Assembly (NCBI RefSeq): GCF_013385425.1
Contig: NZ_JACAQA010000004.1
Span: 318,679-382,678 of the forward strand
Reading direction: 5' to 3'
Source: Pseudomonas gingeri
Lineage (GTDB): Bacteria; Pseudomonadota; Gammaproteobacteria; Pseudomonadales; Pseudomonadaceae
Length of the DNA stretch: 64,000 nt
The first letter of the stretch is position 1. Each line of letters starts with the position of its first letter. The notes under the pieces are model-generated. The model searched no databases, was not told the origin of the DNA, and saw only the letters and a program-made list of their open reading frames with translations. Shown piece by piece: positions 33,636 through 43,958 of the stretch. Made by a program: the position numbers and the translations under genes.

Positions 33636-35893
33636 CCCGCGATCCCAACCTCACGCCCCATCTCCCGGGGCGCTCTGAACTGCGTCTCAACGCCTGGCTG
33701 GAGCGTTTCAACCAATGGCCGGGGGCGCTGCGCAAGGCGCTGATCGCGGGCATTTCGCTGATTGGCGGGCTGTTGCTGATCAGCATCGTCAGCGCACCGC
33801 TGGACCTGTACAGCCAATGCCTGTTTGCCGCGCTGTGCTTCGGCCTGGCCTTGCTGGTCAAGCGCATGCCGGGGCGCTGGCCGATCCTGTTGCTGATCGT
33901 GCTCTCGCTGGTCGCCTCGTTGCGCTACATGTACTGGCGCCTGACCGAGACCCTCGGTTTCGAAGGCTGGCTGGACATCGCCTTTGGCTATGGCCTGGTG
34001 CTGGCGGAAATCTACGCCCTGGTGGTGCTGGTCTTCGGTTATGTGCAGACCGCCTGGCCCCTGCGTCGCCGCCCGGTACTGCTCACCGGCGACCCCAGCG
34101 AATGGCCGACGGTGGATGTGTTCATCCCCACCTACAACGAAGCCCTGAGCATCGTGAAACTGAGCATCTTCGCCGCCCAGGCGATGGATTGGCCCAAGGA
34201 AAAACTGCGGGTGCATGTGCTCGACGATGGTCGTCGTGACGAGTTCCGACGGTTCTGCCAGAGCATCGGCGTCAACTACATCACCCGTGATGACAATGCC
34301 CACGCCAAGGCCGGCAACCTCAATGCCGCTCTCAAGGTCACCGACGGCGAGTACATCGCCATGTTCGACGCCGACCATGTGCCGACCCGTTCCTTCCTGC
34401 AGATCGGCATGGGCTGGTTCCTCAAGGACCCACAGCTTGCGATGTTGCAGACGCCGCACTTTTTCTTCTCCCCGGACCCGTTCGAGAAGAACCTCAAGAC
34501 CTTCCGTGCCGTGCCCAACGAAGGCGAGTTGTTCTACGGCCTGGTGCAGGATGGCAACGACCTGTGGAACGCCACCTTTTTCTGCGGCTCCTGCGCCATC
34601 CTGCGGCGCCAGCCATTGGAAGAAATCGGCGGCGTGGCGATCGAGACCGTTACCGAGGATGCCCACACCGCCCTCAAGCTCAACCGCGCCGGTTACAACA
34701 CCGCCTACCTGGCGATTCCCCAGGCCGCGGGCCTGGCCACCGAAAGCCTGTCGCGACATATCAGCCAGCGCATCCGCTGGGCCCGGGGCATGGCGCAGAT
34801 CTTCCGCCTGGACAACCCGTTGATGGGCAAGGGCCTCAAGCTCGGCCAGCGGGTCTGCTACGCCAATGCCATGCTGCACTTCTTCTACGGTTTGCCGCGC
34901 CTGGTGTTCCTCACCGCGCCCCTGGCGTACCTGATCTTCGGTGCGCAGATCTTCCACGCCTCGGCGCTGATGATCACCGCCTATGTGCTGCCGCACCTGT
35001 TCCACTCGAACCTGACCAACTCCTGTATCCAGGGGCGCTTCCGCCATTCGTTCTGGAACGAGGTCTACGAGACGGTGCTGGCCTGGTACATCATGCCGCC
35101 AGTACTGATGGCGCTGATAAAACCCGGCTTTGGCGGTTTCAACGTCACCGACAAGGGCGGGATCATCGACCAGCAGTTCTTCGACTGGAAGCTGGCCCGG
35201 CCCTATATCGTCCTGCTGGTGCTGAACCTCACCGGGCTGGGTTTTGCCGTCCACCAATGGATCTGGGGCGATCCCGCCACCGCGATCACGGTGCTGATCA
35301 ACGCCCTCTGGACCCTCTACAACCTGATCATCACCAGCGCCGCCGTGGCGGTGGCCAGTGAGTCGCGGCAGATCCGCGCCGAGCCGCGGGTCAGCGCCGA
35401 GTTGCCGGTCAAGGTCGAACTGCCCGACGGCACCCCGGTGTATGGCATCACCCAGGACTTCTCTCAGCGCGGGCTCGGCATCAAGTTGCCGGCGGGCACT
35501 ACGGTCACGGCCGGTGAGCGGGTGCGGGTGACACTGTTTCGCAACGCCACGACCTGTGAGTTCGACACCACGGTGGTGTTCAGCAAGGGCCAGTACCTCG
35601 GCGCGCTGTTCGATCCGTTGACCCTGCGCCAGCAAAGCGAACTGGTGCGCATGACCTTCTCCCGTGCCGACACCTGGGCCACCAGTTGGGGCAACGGCAA
35701 ACTCGATACACCGCTGTCGGCCCTGCGCGAGGTCAGTGCCATTGGCCTGATCGGCCTCGGCACGCTGGTCAAGGCGCTGTTGCTGCCGACGCGCCGACGC
35801 CCGGCCGATCAGCCGACGCCTGTTCGCCCAGCCGTACCGGCCAGAAAAAACGCCCCTTTGAACCCGCTCGTACCTCTTATGGATAAGTCATGA
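33632..35893 (+). CDS. wssB: WssB: cellulose synthase catalytic subunit (BcsA)
   Basis: 753 aa inner-membrane GT2 glycosyltransferase making beta-1,4-glucan from UDP-glucose. The catalytic motifs are VLDDGRRDEF (about 196), MFDADHVPT (about 244), TVTEDAHTAL (TED, about 340) and QRIRWARG (QxxRW, about 378). The C-terminal PilZ domain has RAEPR (about 582) and DFSQRGLG, the RxxxR and DxSxxG residues that bind c-di-GMP, so activation by c-di-GMP is expected. Several membrane segments flank the GT domain. It overlaps wssA and wssC by ATGA. Confidence 0.97.
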   Translation: MTRDPNLTPHLPGRSELRLNAWLERFNQWPGALRKALIAGISLIGGLLLISIVSAPLDLYSQCLFAALCFGLALLVKRMPGRWPILLLIVLSLVASLRYMYWRLTETLGFEGWLDIAFGYGLVLAEIYALVVLVFGYVQTAWPLRRRPVLLTGDPSEWPTVDVFIPTYNEALSIVKLSIFAAQAMDWPKEKLRVHVLDDGRRDEFRRFCQSIGVNYITRDDNAHAKAGNLNAALKVTDGEYIAMFDADHVPTRSFLQIGMGWFLKDPQLAMLQTPHFFFSPDPFEKNLKTFRAVPNEGELFYGLVQDGNDLWNATFFCGSCAILRRQPLEEIGGVAIETVTEDAHTALKLNRAGYNTAYLAIPQAAGLATESLSRHISQRIRWARGMAQIFRLDNPLMGKGLKLGQRVCYANAMLHFFYGLPRLVFLTAPLAYLIFGAQIFHASALMITAYVLPHLFHSNLTNSCIQGRFRHSFWNEVYETVLAWYIMPPVLMALIKPGFGGFNVTDKGGIIDQQFFDWKLARPYIVLLVLNLTGLGFAVHQWIWGDPATAITVLINALWTLYNLIITSAAVAVASESRQIRAEPRVSAELPVKVELPDGTPVYGITQDFSQRGLGIKLPAGTTVTAGERVRVTLFRNATTCEFDTTVVFSKGQYLGALFDPLTLRQQSELVRMTFSRADTWATSWGNGKLDTPLSALREVSAIGLIGLGTLVKALLLPTRRRPADQPTPVRPAVPARKNAPLNPLVPLMDKS

Positions 35894-38196
35894 CCCCTAC
35901 ACCGTTGACCCGTAGCGCCCTGCGTTGCACTCGTCGTCCGCTGATGCTCCTGGCTTCGTCCGCACTGTGCCTGGGGGGGCTGGTCCATAACGCCTGGGCC
36001 GAGACCGCCGCAACGCCGCCGGTGGTGCCGACGAATGTCGCGCCACAGCCGCCGGTCGGGAGTTACAGCCACAGCCTGACCCTCAAGCAACTGGGACGCC
36101 TGGACACCATGAACCTGCAGGGCGTGGAAGCGGCCGACAGCGTCAGCTTCAACGTCCGCGCCGACGAGGTGGTCAACAGTGCGCAACTGCTGCTGCGCTA
36201 CAGCTACTCGCCAGCGTTGCTGGCCGACCTGTCGCAGATCAACGTGCTGGTCAACGATGAAGTGGCCGCCAGCCTGGCGCTGCCCAAGGACGGTGCCGGC
36301 AAGCCGCAAGAGCAGGTGGTGAATATCCCGGCGCACCTGATCACCGAGTTCAACCGCCTGCGCCTGCAATTTATCGGGCACTACACCATGCAGTGCGAGG
36401 ACCCGCAGCACAGCAGCCTGTGGGCCAAGATCAACAACAGTTCAGAGCTTGAGCTCAACGTGTCGCCGATCTCGCTCAAGGACGATCTGTCGATCCTGCC
36501 GCTGCCGTTTTTCGACCGTCGCGACTCGCAGCCCTTGAACCTGCCATTCGTGTTTGCCAAGGCGCCGGATCACGCCGCCCTCGAAGGCGCCGGTGCGCTG
36601 TCGTCGTGGCTGGGCGCCCTGGCGGCTTATCGCGGCGCCAGTTTTACCAGCAACGTCGGGCAACTGCCGGACAAGGGCAACGCCGTTGTCCTGGTCGAGA
36701 GCAAGGACGCCGTGCAACTGGGTGGGCTGGCGATTCCCGCGCCGAAGGGCCCGACGGTCACCCTCGTGACCCATCCCGGCGACCCCCATGCCAAGCTCCT
36801 GATCGTCGCCGGTCGCGACGGCGCCGAGCTCAAGCTCGCGGCCTCGGCCGTGGCCCTGGGCAGCAAGGCGCTGGAGGGCAACAGCGTGCTGATCGAGCAT
36901 CTTGATTCGCTGAGCCCACGCAAACCCTATGATGCGCCCAACTGGCTGCCGTCCGATCGTCCGGTCAAGCTCGGCGAGCTGCTCGATCCGAAGCTGTTCA
37001 GCGTGTCCGGCTACAACCCGGGGCCCATCGGCATACCGCTGCGCTTGCCGCCGGACATGTTCAACTGGCGTGAAGAAGGCGTCCGGCTGGACTTGAAATA
37101 CCGCTACACCCCGCAGCAGGAATCGAGCAATTCCTCCTTGCTGGTGAGCCTGAACAACACCTTCATGAAGTCGATGCCCCTGCCTTCGATGAAGAGCCTG
37201 GGCGGTGCTGAAAGCCTGCTGACACTGCTGCAGAAAGATGAAAGCCTGCCCCGCGAATCCGTCGTCCGCATCCCCCTGGGTTCCGCCGGCGCGCAGTCGC
37301 AATTGCAGTTGCGCTTCATGTTCGACTACATCAAGCAGGGCGAATGCCGCGACATCATCATCGACAACATGCGTGGGCTGATCGACCCGGATTCGACCCT
37401 CGACCTGACGGGCTACAACCACTACATCGCCTTGCCGAACCTGGGCGTGTTCAACGACAGCGGCTTCCCGTTCACCCGCCTGGCCGACCTTTCCCAGAGC
37501 GCCGTGGTGCTGCCCGACGGCAGCGGGCCGGCGGAGTGGGGCGCCTACCTGACCGTGCTCGGTCGTTTCGGCGACTCCACCGGCTACCCGGCCACGGCCG
37601 TGCAGGTGGTGGATGCCGCGCAGGTGCAGTCGGTCAGTGACAAGGACCTGCTGGTGCTGGCTTCGGGCGACAACCAGCCTTTGCTCAAGCAGTGGATCGA
37701 CCGTTTGCCGGCCGGTGTCTCGGGCGACAACCATCGCTTCTCGCTGTCCGACCTGACCTTGCGCGTGCGCCAGTGGATCAGCCCGGACCCTGCGGCCAAC
37801 CAGCGCAAACCGACCTTGACCGTGAGCTACAGCGGTCCCCAGAGCAGTACCTACCTGGCCGGTTTCGAGTCGCCGCTCAAGCCCGGTCGCAGCGTGGTGG
37901 TGATTGCCAGCGGCAAGCCTGAAGGCTTGGCCGAGGCCACGGCCGCGATGATCGGTGGCGACGCCTACAAGGACAGTCTCCAGGGCAGCCTGGCGGTGGT
38001 GCAGGGCAAGGAGATCACTTCGCTGGTGGCCGACGAGCAGTATTACGTCGGTGAGCTGAACCTGTTCAAGCGCGTGCAATGGCTGCTGTCGCAGAACATG
38101 CAGTGGATGCTGCTGGTGACCGTGCTGGGCCTGTTGCTGGTGGCCAGCCTGCTGTATCTCGCCCTGCGTGCCCGTGCGAAGAAGCGTTTGTCATGA
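35890..38196 (+). CDS. wssC: WssC: cellulose synthase periplasmic subunit (BcsB)
   Basis: 768 aa. Signal peptide (LMLLASSALCLGGLVHNAWA), a large periplasmic region with two carbohydrate-binding/flavodoxin-like repeats (FNVRADEVVNSAQLLLRYSY; LPPDMFNWREEGVRLDLKYRY), and a C-terminal membrane anchor (MLLVTVLGLLLVASLLYLAL). BcsB guides the nascent glucan through the periplasm and its anchor is needed for synthase activity. Translationally coupled to wssB and wssD by overlapping ATGA. Confidence 0.96.
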   Translation: MTPTPLTRSALRCTRRPLMLLASSALCLGGLVHNAWAETAATPPVVPTNVAPQPPVGSYSHSLTLKQLGRLDTMNLQGVEAADSVSFNVRADEVVNSAQLLLRYSYSPALLADLSQINVLVNDEVAASLALPKDGAGKPQEQVVNIPAHLITEFNRLRLQFIGHYTMQCEDPQHSSLWAKINNSSELELNVSPISLKDDLSILPLPFFDRRDSQPLNLPFVFAKAPDHAALEGAGALSSWLGALAAYRGASFTSNVGQLPDKGNAVVLVESKDAVQLGGLAIPAPKGPTVTLVTHPGDPHAKLLIVAGRDGAELKLAASAVALGSKALEGNSVLIEHLDSLSPRKPYDAPNWLPSDRPVKLGELLDPKLFSVSGYNPGPIGIPLRLPPDMFNWREEGVRLDLKYRYTPQQESSNSSLLVSLNNTFMKSMPLPSMKSLGGAESLLTLLQKDESLPRESVVRIPLGSAGAQSQLQLRFMFDYIKQGECRDIIIDNMRGLIDPDSTLDLTGYNHYIALPNLGVFNDSGFPFTRLADLSQSAVVLPDGSGPAEWGAYLTVLGRFGDSTGYPATAVQVVDAAQVQSVSDKDLLVLASGDNQPLLKQWIDRLPAGVSGDNHRFSLSDLTLRVRQWISPDPAANQRKPTLTVSYSGPQSSTYLAGFESPLKPGRSVVVIASGKPEGLAEATAAMIGGDAYKDSLQGSLAVVQGKEITSLVADEQYYVGELNLFKRVQWLLSQNMQWMLLVTVLGLLLVASLLYLALRARAKKRLS

Positions 38197-39374
38197 TCTG
38201 GCGTCGAACCTTGCTGTCCCTGGCGCTGCTGGTGCCGCTGGTCGCGCGGGCCGAGTCCTGCTCGTTGCAGAACTGGCCGCTGTGGAAAGACTACGCCGAG
38301 CGTTTCGTGCAGAAGGACGGGCGCATGCTCGGCTCGAGCATGGACCCCAACCAGAGCAGTTCCGAAGGCCAGGCCTATGGGATGTTCTTCGCCCTGGTCG
38401 GCAACGATCCGCTGACCTTCGAGGAGCTCTGGCATTGGACCCGCGACAATATGGCCGGGGCCAATATCGCGCAGAACCTGCCCGGCTGGCTGTGGGGCCC
38501 AACGCCCACTGGCACCTGGGGTGTGATCGACACCAACTCCGCCAGCGATGCCGATCTCTGGATCGCGTACTCGCTGCTGGAGGCCGACCGTTTGTGGCAC
38601 AAGCCCGAGTACCGTACGGACGCCCAGCGGATTCTGAACAACCTGGACAAGACCCTGGTGCGCAACATTCCGGGCCTGGGCAAGATGCTCTTGCCGGGCC
38701 CGGTCGGCTACGAGCATCCGGACCAGCTCTGGCGCTTCAACGCCAGCTATACACCGATCCCGTTGCTGCGACGCTTCAGCCAGGAGAGCCCGTCCGGGGC
38801 CTGGAAGGACATCGCCGAAAGCACCGCGAAGATGATTGCCGACAAGAACATGAACCGTTTCGGCTTTGTGCCCGACTGGGTCGGTTATCGCGGCACGGAC
38901 GTCAACAAGGGCATGTTCGTGGTCGATAAATTCACCTCGGCCCAGGGCAGCTACGACGCCATCCGCACCTACCTGTGGGCCGGCCTGACCTCACCTGCCG
39001 ACCCGCTGGCCAAGCCGATCCTCGACAACCTCGACGGCATGGCCCAGTTCGTCGCCTCCACCGGCGTGCCGCCGGAAAAGGTCCAGGTGGTCACCGGCGT
39101 TACCGAGGGCATCGGCCCTTACGGTTTCTCCGCGTCCCTGGTGCCGTATCTGCGGGCCAAGGGCCTGCCGTTGCTGGCCGACCAGCAGCAGCGCATCGTC
39201 GACGAGGCCATCGCGCACTACAGCAATCCGGCCGATCCGGCCTACAGCCAGCACCAGTATTACCACGTGATGCTGAGCCTGTTCTCACTGGGCTGGAGTG
39301 AAAAACGTTATCAGTTCAACAAGGACGGTACCTTGAAAGTGTCCTGGGAGGCTCCATGCGCCAGCAAACCCTAG
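38193..39374 (+). CDS. wssD: WssD: periplasmic endo-beta-1,4-glucanase (BcsZ, GH8)
   Basis: 393 aa. Signal peptide (LLSLALLVPLVARAES) and a GH8 (alpha/alpha)6 barrel. The acid Glu lies in SSEGQAYGMFFAL and the base Asp in NSASDADLWIAYSL. It trims cellulose in the periplasm, which promotes export and fibre quality. The start overlaps wssC; its end overlaps wssE by 19 bp. Confidence 0.95.
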   Translation: MIWRRTLLSLALLVPLVARAESCSLQNWPLWKDYAERFVQKDGRMLGSSMDPNQSSSEGQAYGMFFALVGNDPLTFEELWHWTRDNMAGANIAQNLPGWLWGPTPTGTWGVIDTNSASDADLWIAYSLLEADRLWHKPEYRTDAQRILNNLDKTLVRNIPGLGKMLLPGPVGYEHPDQLWRFNASYTPIPLLRRFSQESPSGAWKDIAESTAKMIADKNMNRFGFVPDWVGYRGTDVNKGMFVVDKFTSAQGSYDAIRTYLWAGLTSPADPLAKPILDNLDGMAQFVASTGVPPEKVQVVTGVTEGIGPYGFSASLVPYLRAKGLPLLADQQQRIVDEAIAHYSNPADPAYSQHQYYHVMLSLFSLGWSEKRYQFNKDGTLKVSWEAPCASKP

Positions 39375-42300
39375 CCCTGGCGGTGTGCGCCGCGCTGGCG
39401 GCCATGCCCGGCCTGGCCGCCGAGACCGGCAACCCGCAGTCGCTGCTGATCCAGCAGGGCTACTACTGGCAGGCCAAGGAGCATCCCGATCGGGCCGCGG
39501 AGGCCTGGAGCAAGTTGTTGAACCTGTCCCCCGAGCAGCCTGACGCGCTCTATGGCCTGGGCCTGATCGACCTGCAACAGAAACGCCTGGACGGTGCCCG
39601 CCAGTACCTGGCGCGGTTGCAGGCGATCAAGCCGTTGCCACGCCTGGCCTTGCAGTTGGAGCAGGATATTGCGCTGAGCCCGGGCGACAAGCAGCAACTG
39701 CTGGAAAAGGCCCGCGAACTGAGCGACGCCGATGAGCGCGACAAGGCGGTGGCGGTGTACCGGCAGTTGCTCGATGGCCATCAGCCGCAAGGCTTGATCG
39801 CCCGTGAGTACTACAACACCCTGGGCTTCTCCACCGGTGGCTGGCCCGAGGCCCGCGTGGGGCTGGAGCGGTTGCGCCGGGAACGTCCCGACGATGCGAT
39901 CCTCGACTTGTTCCTGGCCTTGCACCTGGCGCGTAACTCCGACAGCCGCCCGGAAGGCATCCGTGCCCTGGCGCGGCTGTCGCACAACCCGGATATCGGC
40001 GGCAATGCCGATGAAACCTGGCGTTTCGCCTTGCAGTGGCTGGGGCCGCCCTCACGCGACCAGGTGTCGTTGTTCCAGCAGTATCTGCAGGCACACCCGG
40101 ACGATGCCGAGATCCGTGCGCTGATGGACAAGGGCATCGCCCAGGGCCGTGGTGGTTCCGGCTGGCAGCGCGACCCGCAGGTGGCCCGTGGTCTCAAGGC
40201 CATCGATGCCGGCGATATCGCGGGTGCCGAGCAGGCCTTGCAGGCCCGTCTCAAGGAGCGTCCCAACGATTACGATGCCCTTGGCGGCATGGGTATCGTG
40301 CGCCAGCAACAGAAGCGTCTGGGCGAGGCCGAAAGCTACCTGATACAAGCCACCCGCCTGCCGGGGGGCGCGCAGTGGAACGCGGCCCTCGAGGATGTAC
40401 GCTACTGGATCCTGCTGGACCAGGCCGGCGATGCCCAGCGCGCTGGCCGGCAGAGCCAGGCCCGGGCACTGATCGACCAGGCGATCGCCAAGAACCCCGC
40501 CGAGCCGGCCGGCCCCACGGCCCTGGCCAACTGGCAGTCCCAGGCGGGGCAGCTGGATGCCGCCGAAGCGGGCTACCGGCAAGTGCTGGCGCGCACGGCG
40601 AACTACCCGGAAGCCCTCGCCGGATTGATCAACGTGCTGTCGCGGGCAGGCAAGTCCGATGAGGCGTTGCGCCTGATCGACGGGCTGTCGGCGGCGGACC
40701 AGGCACGCCTGGCGCCTACGGTGAAAATCCGCTCCCTGCGCGCGATCCAGGTGGCCAAGTTGGCTGAACGTCGCGGTGATCTGGCGGCGGCGCAAAAGGC
40801 CTACAAGGAGGCCCTGGCCGACGACCCGAAAAATCCCTGGACCCGCTTTGCCCTGGCCCGCGTCTACCTGCGCGACGGCCAGACCCAGGTGGCCCGGGAC
40901 CTGATCGACGAACTGCTCAAGCAGCAACCCGATCAGCCCGACGCGCTCTACACCAGCACCTTGCTCTCGGCCGAGCTGGGTGAGTGGACCAAGGCCCAGC
41001 GCACCTTGTCGCGGATTCCAGCGGCCAAGCGCAGCAGCGACATGAACGATATGGAGTTGGACATCCGCCTGCATATCCAGACCGAATTGGCGGTGGACGT
41101 GGCCCACCGTGGTCAGCGCCAGGAGTCCTGGGCACTGCTGTCGCGCTGTGAGCCCCTGGCCGGGCAGAAACCCGAGCGTGTCGCGGTGCTGGCATCGGCC
41201 TATGCCGAAGCCGGCAATCCACAGCAGGCGGTCAACCTGATGCGCCAAGTGCTCGATCACTCGCCATCGACCCCCGACCTGCAATTGCTCTATGCCGGTG
41301 TGCTGCTCAAGGCCGATCAGGACGCCCAGGCCAGCGAGATCCTGCGGGACTTGCAGGGCAAGCCGATGAGCGAGACCGCCAGCAAGCGTTATGAAGACCT
41401 GTTGTTCCTCTACCGGATCAAGCAGGCCGATGAGTTGCGGGAAAAGAACGACCTGGTGGCGGCTTTCGACATGCTCTCGCCAGCCCTCAAGCAGCGGCCC
41501 AATGACAGCCAGGCGGTGTCGTCTCTGGCACGGATGTATGCAGCCAGCGGCAATACGCAAAAAGCCCGGGAACTCTATGAACCGCTGATCAAGGCCGACC
41601 CGGGCAATGCCAAATTGCAGCTGGGCCTGGCCGATGTCGCCCTGCAAGGACGGGACTTCGACCTGGCCGAACAGTCGGTGAAAAAGGCCCTTGAACTGGA
41701 GCCCGGGGTACCCCAGACCCTGACCGCGTCGGCGCGAATCTATCGCGGCATGGGCAAGACCGGTGAGGCCGGCAAGCTGCTGCGCAAGGCCATCGAAATC
41801 GAAGACAGCCAGCGCCAGGAGATCTATGTGGCAGCGGCTCCGCAAGCCGCGACGCAGTCGGCCAACCCCTTTGTCGGTTTGCCCGGTCAACGCCGGGAGG
41901 CGACGGCCCTGGCGTCTTCGAACCTGGTTCCGCCGCCGATCAATGCCTCTGTCGTGGGCCTGGGTTCAGGTTTGGGCGCCCGCGACGGTGACACGGTGCC
42001 GACGGCGGTCGGACGCGGGACCGGCATCGCGGCAAATTCGGTTAATCCGTTCGATGATCCCTACGCCCGCGAAAGTACTTCGCGCCCGACGCTGAGCCCG
42101 GCGCAACAGGCCTTGAACGAGATCGTTGAAGACCGTACCGGCTATGCCGTCCAGGGCCTGACCGTGCGCAGCAACAACGGCGAAAAGGGCCTGAGCAAGC
42201 TGACGGACGTCGAGGCCCCCTTCGAAGTCAGCGTGCCGGTGGGCGATAACAGCGCCAGTATGGCGTTGCAGATCACTCCGGTGTCGCTGTCTTCAGGCAG

Positions 42301-43252
42301 CCCGGGCAATTCCGCCCAGGCGCGCTTCGGTGCCAGCGGCCTCGACCCGGTCGGTTCGCAGACCGCCAGCGGTCTCGGCGTGGCCGTGGCCTATCGGGAC
42401 AAGGAGCAAGGCCTCAAGGCGGATCTCGGTGTCAGTCCCATGGGCTTTATCTACAGCACGCCGATTGGTGGTGTCAGCCTTAATCGGCCGTTCGACAGCA
42501 ATTCCGATTACCGCTACGGCGTGAGTGTTTCACGGCGGGCGGTCACCGACAGCGTGACCTCCTTTGCCGGTTCTCGCGATCCGCGCACCGGCGACAAGTG
42601 GGGCGGCGTCACGGCCAACGGCGTGCGCGGCGAACTGAGCTACGACGACCAGAAATTCGGCGCCTACGGCTATGGTTCGGCGCATGTGTTGCAAGGCAAC
42701 AACGTCGAGTCGAACAACCGCTTCGAACTGGGCAGCGGTATCTACTGGTACCTGCGCAATGCCCCCGACAGCATCCTCACCCTGGGCCTGAGTGGTTCGG
42801 CGCTGACCTATGCCAACAACCAGGACTTCTTCACCGTGGGCCATGGCGGCTACTTCAGCCCGCAGACCTTCTTCGCCCTGGGCGTACCGATCAGCTGGTC
42901 GCAACGTACCGAGAACTTCACCTACCGGGTCAAGGGTTCGGTGGGCGTCCAGCATATCGGCCAGGACAGCGCCGAGGTCTTCCCCGGCAACAGCAATCTG
43001 CAACCACAGGCCACCGCTGCCGGGCTGACCGGTTATGGCAGCGAGAGCAAGACCGGCGTCGGATACAGCCTCAATGCGGCGGGCGAATACAAGTTCGGTT
43101 CGCGCTTCTTCCTCGGTGGCACGCTGGGCGTGGACAACGCCAGCGATTACCGACAGCTCAGCGGCGGTGTGTACCTGCGCTACACCTTCGAGAACATGAC
43201 CGGGCCTATGGCCCTGCCGGTCAGCCCTTTTGGCTCCCCCTATTCGAATTGA
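39356..43252 (+). CDS. wssE: WssE: cellulose export protein (BcsC), TPR + outer-membrane porin
   Basis: 1298 aa. Signal peptide (LALAVCAALAAMPGLA) and about 20 TPR repeats in residues 30-820 (for example ALGGMGIVRQQQKRLGEAES, PWTRFALARVYLRDGQTQVA) that scaffold periplasmic partners. A Gly/Pro/Ala linker (about 830-950) leads to a C-terminal BcsC-type 16-strand barrel (from about 960; ending RYTFENMTGPMALPVSPFG) through which cellulose leaves the cell. Length is usual for BcsC. Confidence 0.95.
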   Translation: MRQQTLALAVCAALAAMPGLAAETGNPQSLLIQQGYYWQAKEHPDRAAEAWSKLLNLSPEQPDALYGLGLIDLQQKRLDGARQYLARLQAIKPLPRLALQLEQDIALSPGDKQQLLEKARELSDADERDKAVAVYRQLLDGHQPQGLIAREYYNTLGFSTGGWPEARVGLERLRRERPDDAILDLFLALHLARNSDSRPEGIRALARLSHNPDIGGNADETWRFALQWLGPPSRDQVSLFQQYLQAHPDDAEIRALMDKGIAQGRGGSGWQRDPQVARGLKAIDAGDIAGAEQALQARLKERPNDYDALGGMGIVRQQQKRLGEAESYLIQATRLPGGAQWNAALEDVRYWILLDQAGDAQRAGRQSQARALIDQAIAKNPAEPAGPTALANWQSQAGQLDAAEAGYRQVLARTANYPEALAGLINVLSRAGKSDEALRLIDGLSAADQARLAPTVKIRSLRAIQVAKLAERRGDLAAAQKAYKEALADDPKNPWTRFALARVYLRDGQTQVARDLIDELLKQQPDQPDALYTSTLLSAELGEWTKAQRTLSRIPAAKRSSDMNDMELDIRLHIQTELAVDVAHRGQRQESWALLSRCEPLAGQKPERVAVLASAYAEAGNPQQAVNLMRQVLDHSPSTPDLQLLYAGVLLKADQDAQASEILRDLQGKPMSETASKRYEDLLFLYRIKQADELREKNDLVAAFDMLSPALKQRPNDSQAVSSLARMYAASGNTQKARELYEPLIKADPGNAKLQLGLADVALQGRDFDLAEQSVKKALELEPGVPQTLTASARIYRGMGKTGEAGKLLRKAIEIEDSQRQEIYVAAAPQAATQSANPFVGLPGQRREATALASSNLVPPPINASVVGLGSGLGARDGDTVPTAVGRGTGIAANSVNPFDDPYARESTSRPTLSPAQQALNEIVEDRTGYAVQGLTVRSNNGEKGLSKLTDVEAPFEVSVPVGDNSASMALQITPVSLSSGSPGNSAQARFGASGLDPVGSQTASGLGVAVAYRDKEQGLKADLGVSPMGFIYSTPIGGVSLNRPFDSNSDYRYGVSVSRRAVTDSVTSFAGSRDPRTGDKWGGVTANGVRGELSYDDQKFGAYGYGSAHVLQGNNVESNNRFELGSGIYWYLRNAPDSILTLGLSGSALTYANNQDFFTVGHGGYFSPQTFFALGVPISWSQRTENFTYRVKGSVGVQHIGQDSAEVFPGNSNLQPQATAAGLTGYGSESKTGVGYSLNAAGEYKFGSRFFLGGTLGVDNASDYRQLSGGVYLRYTFENMTGPMALPVSPFGSPYSN

Positions 43253-43271
43253 TGCAACGAGGAAATGATTG

Positions 43272-43958
43272 ATGGCTTCTTCCGTACTGGCTGGTTTGAC
43301 CCTACTCGTGATTGGCGAAAGCCATATGAGCTTTCCCGACTCGCTGATGAACCCGCTCTACGACAACCTGACCCAGCAAGGCGCCCAGGTTCACGCCATC
43401 GGTGCCTGTGGCGCCAACCCGGCGGACTGGGTCACGCCCAAGCTGAAACTCGATTGCGGGGCGATTCGCGAACCGGGTGAAAAGATCAAGGTGATGAGTC
43501 GCGGCACCCTCGACACACAGCCGATCAAGGACGTGATCGCCAAGGACAAACCGGACCTGGTGGTCCTGATCATGGGCGACACCATGGCCTCCTATAAGAC
43601 CACGCCGTTTCCCAAGGTCTGGGCCTACCAGAGTGTCACCGCGCTGACCAAGCAGATCGCCGACAGCGGTGCCAAGTGTGTTTGGGTGGGACCTGCATGG
43701 GGCAAGGCCAACGGCAGCAACACCAACGAAAACCAGTACGGCAAGAACCAGGTCCGTACTCAACTGGTGGCGGGCACCCTGGCCAATATGGTCGCGCCGT
43801 GCACCTATATCGACTCGACGAAGTTTTCCAAGCCCGGCGAGTGGACCACCTCCGACGGCCAGCACTTCACCATCGCCGGCTACAAGTTATGGGCAGCGGC
43901 CATCGGCAAATCATTGAACGAACTGCCCGCCACGGCAGTGAAAGGAGCTGCAAAGTGA
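43272..43958 (+). CDS. wssF: WssF: SGNH-hydrolase-like protein for cellulose acetylation
   Basis: 228 aa. SGNH fold: block I is GESH (nucleophile Ser17) and the C-terminal D195xxH198 (SDGQHFTIAGY) completes a triad. WssF is needed for cellulose acetylation in P. fluorescens SBW25, where it is thought to present acyl groups to WssGHI. No signal peptide is possible: GAGGAA sits 8 bp before ATG 43272 and the wssE stop is only 19 bp upstream, so the protein begins directly with the first strand of the fold and is probably cytoplasmic. It overlaps wssG by GTGA. Confidence 0.88.
   Translation: MASSVLAGLTLLVIGESHMSFPDSLMNPLYDNLTQQGAQVHAIGACGANPADWVTPKLKLDCGAIREPGEKIKVMSRGTLDTQPIKDVIAKDKPDLVVLIMGDTMASYKTTPFPKVWAYQSVTALTKQIADSGAKCVWVGPAWGKANGSNTNENQYGKNQVRTQLVAGTLANMVAPCTYIDSTKFSKPGEWTTSDGQHFTIAGYKLWAAAIGKSLNELPATAVKGAAK

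Noticed and set aside
36442..38079. 545-codon open frame on the minus strand opposite wssC
   Set aside because: It is an antisense shadow of a GC-rich gene; composition is Gln/Ala/Gly/His-rich with no domain, and wssC is certain.
40052..41890. 612-codon open frame on the minus strand opposite wssE
   Set aside because: It runs against the TPR-coding region with low-complexity composition and no ribosome site; wssE is well supported.
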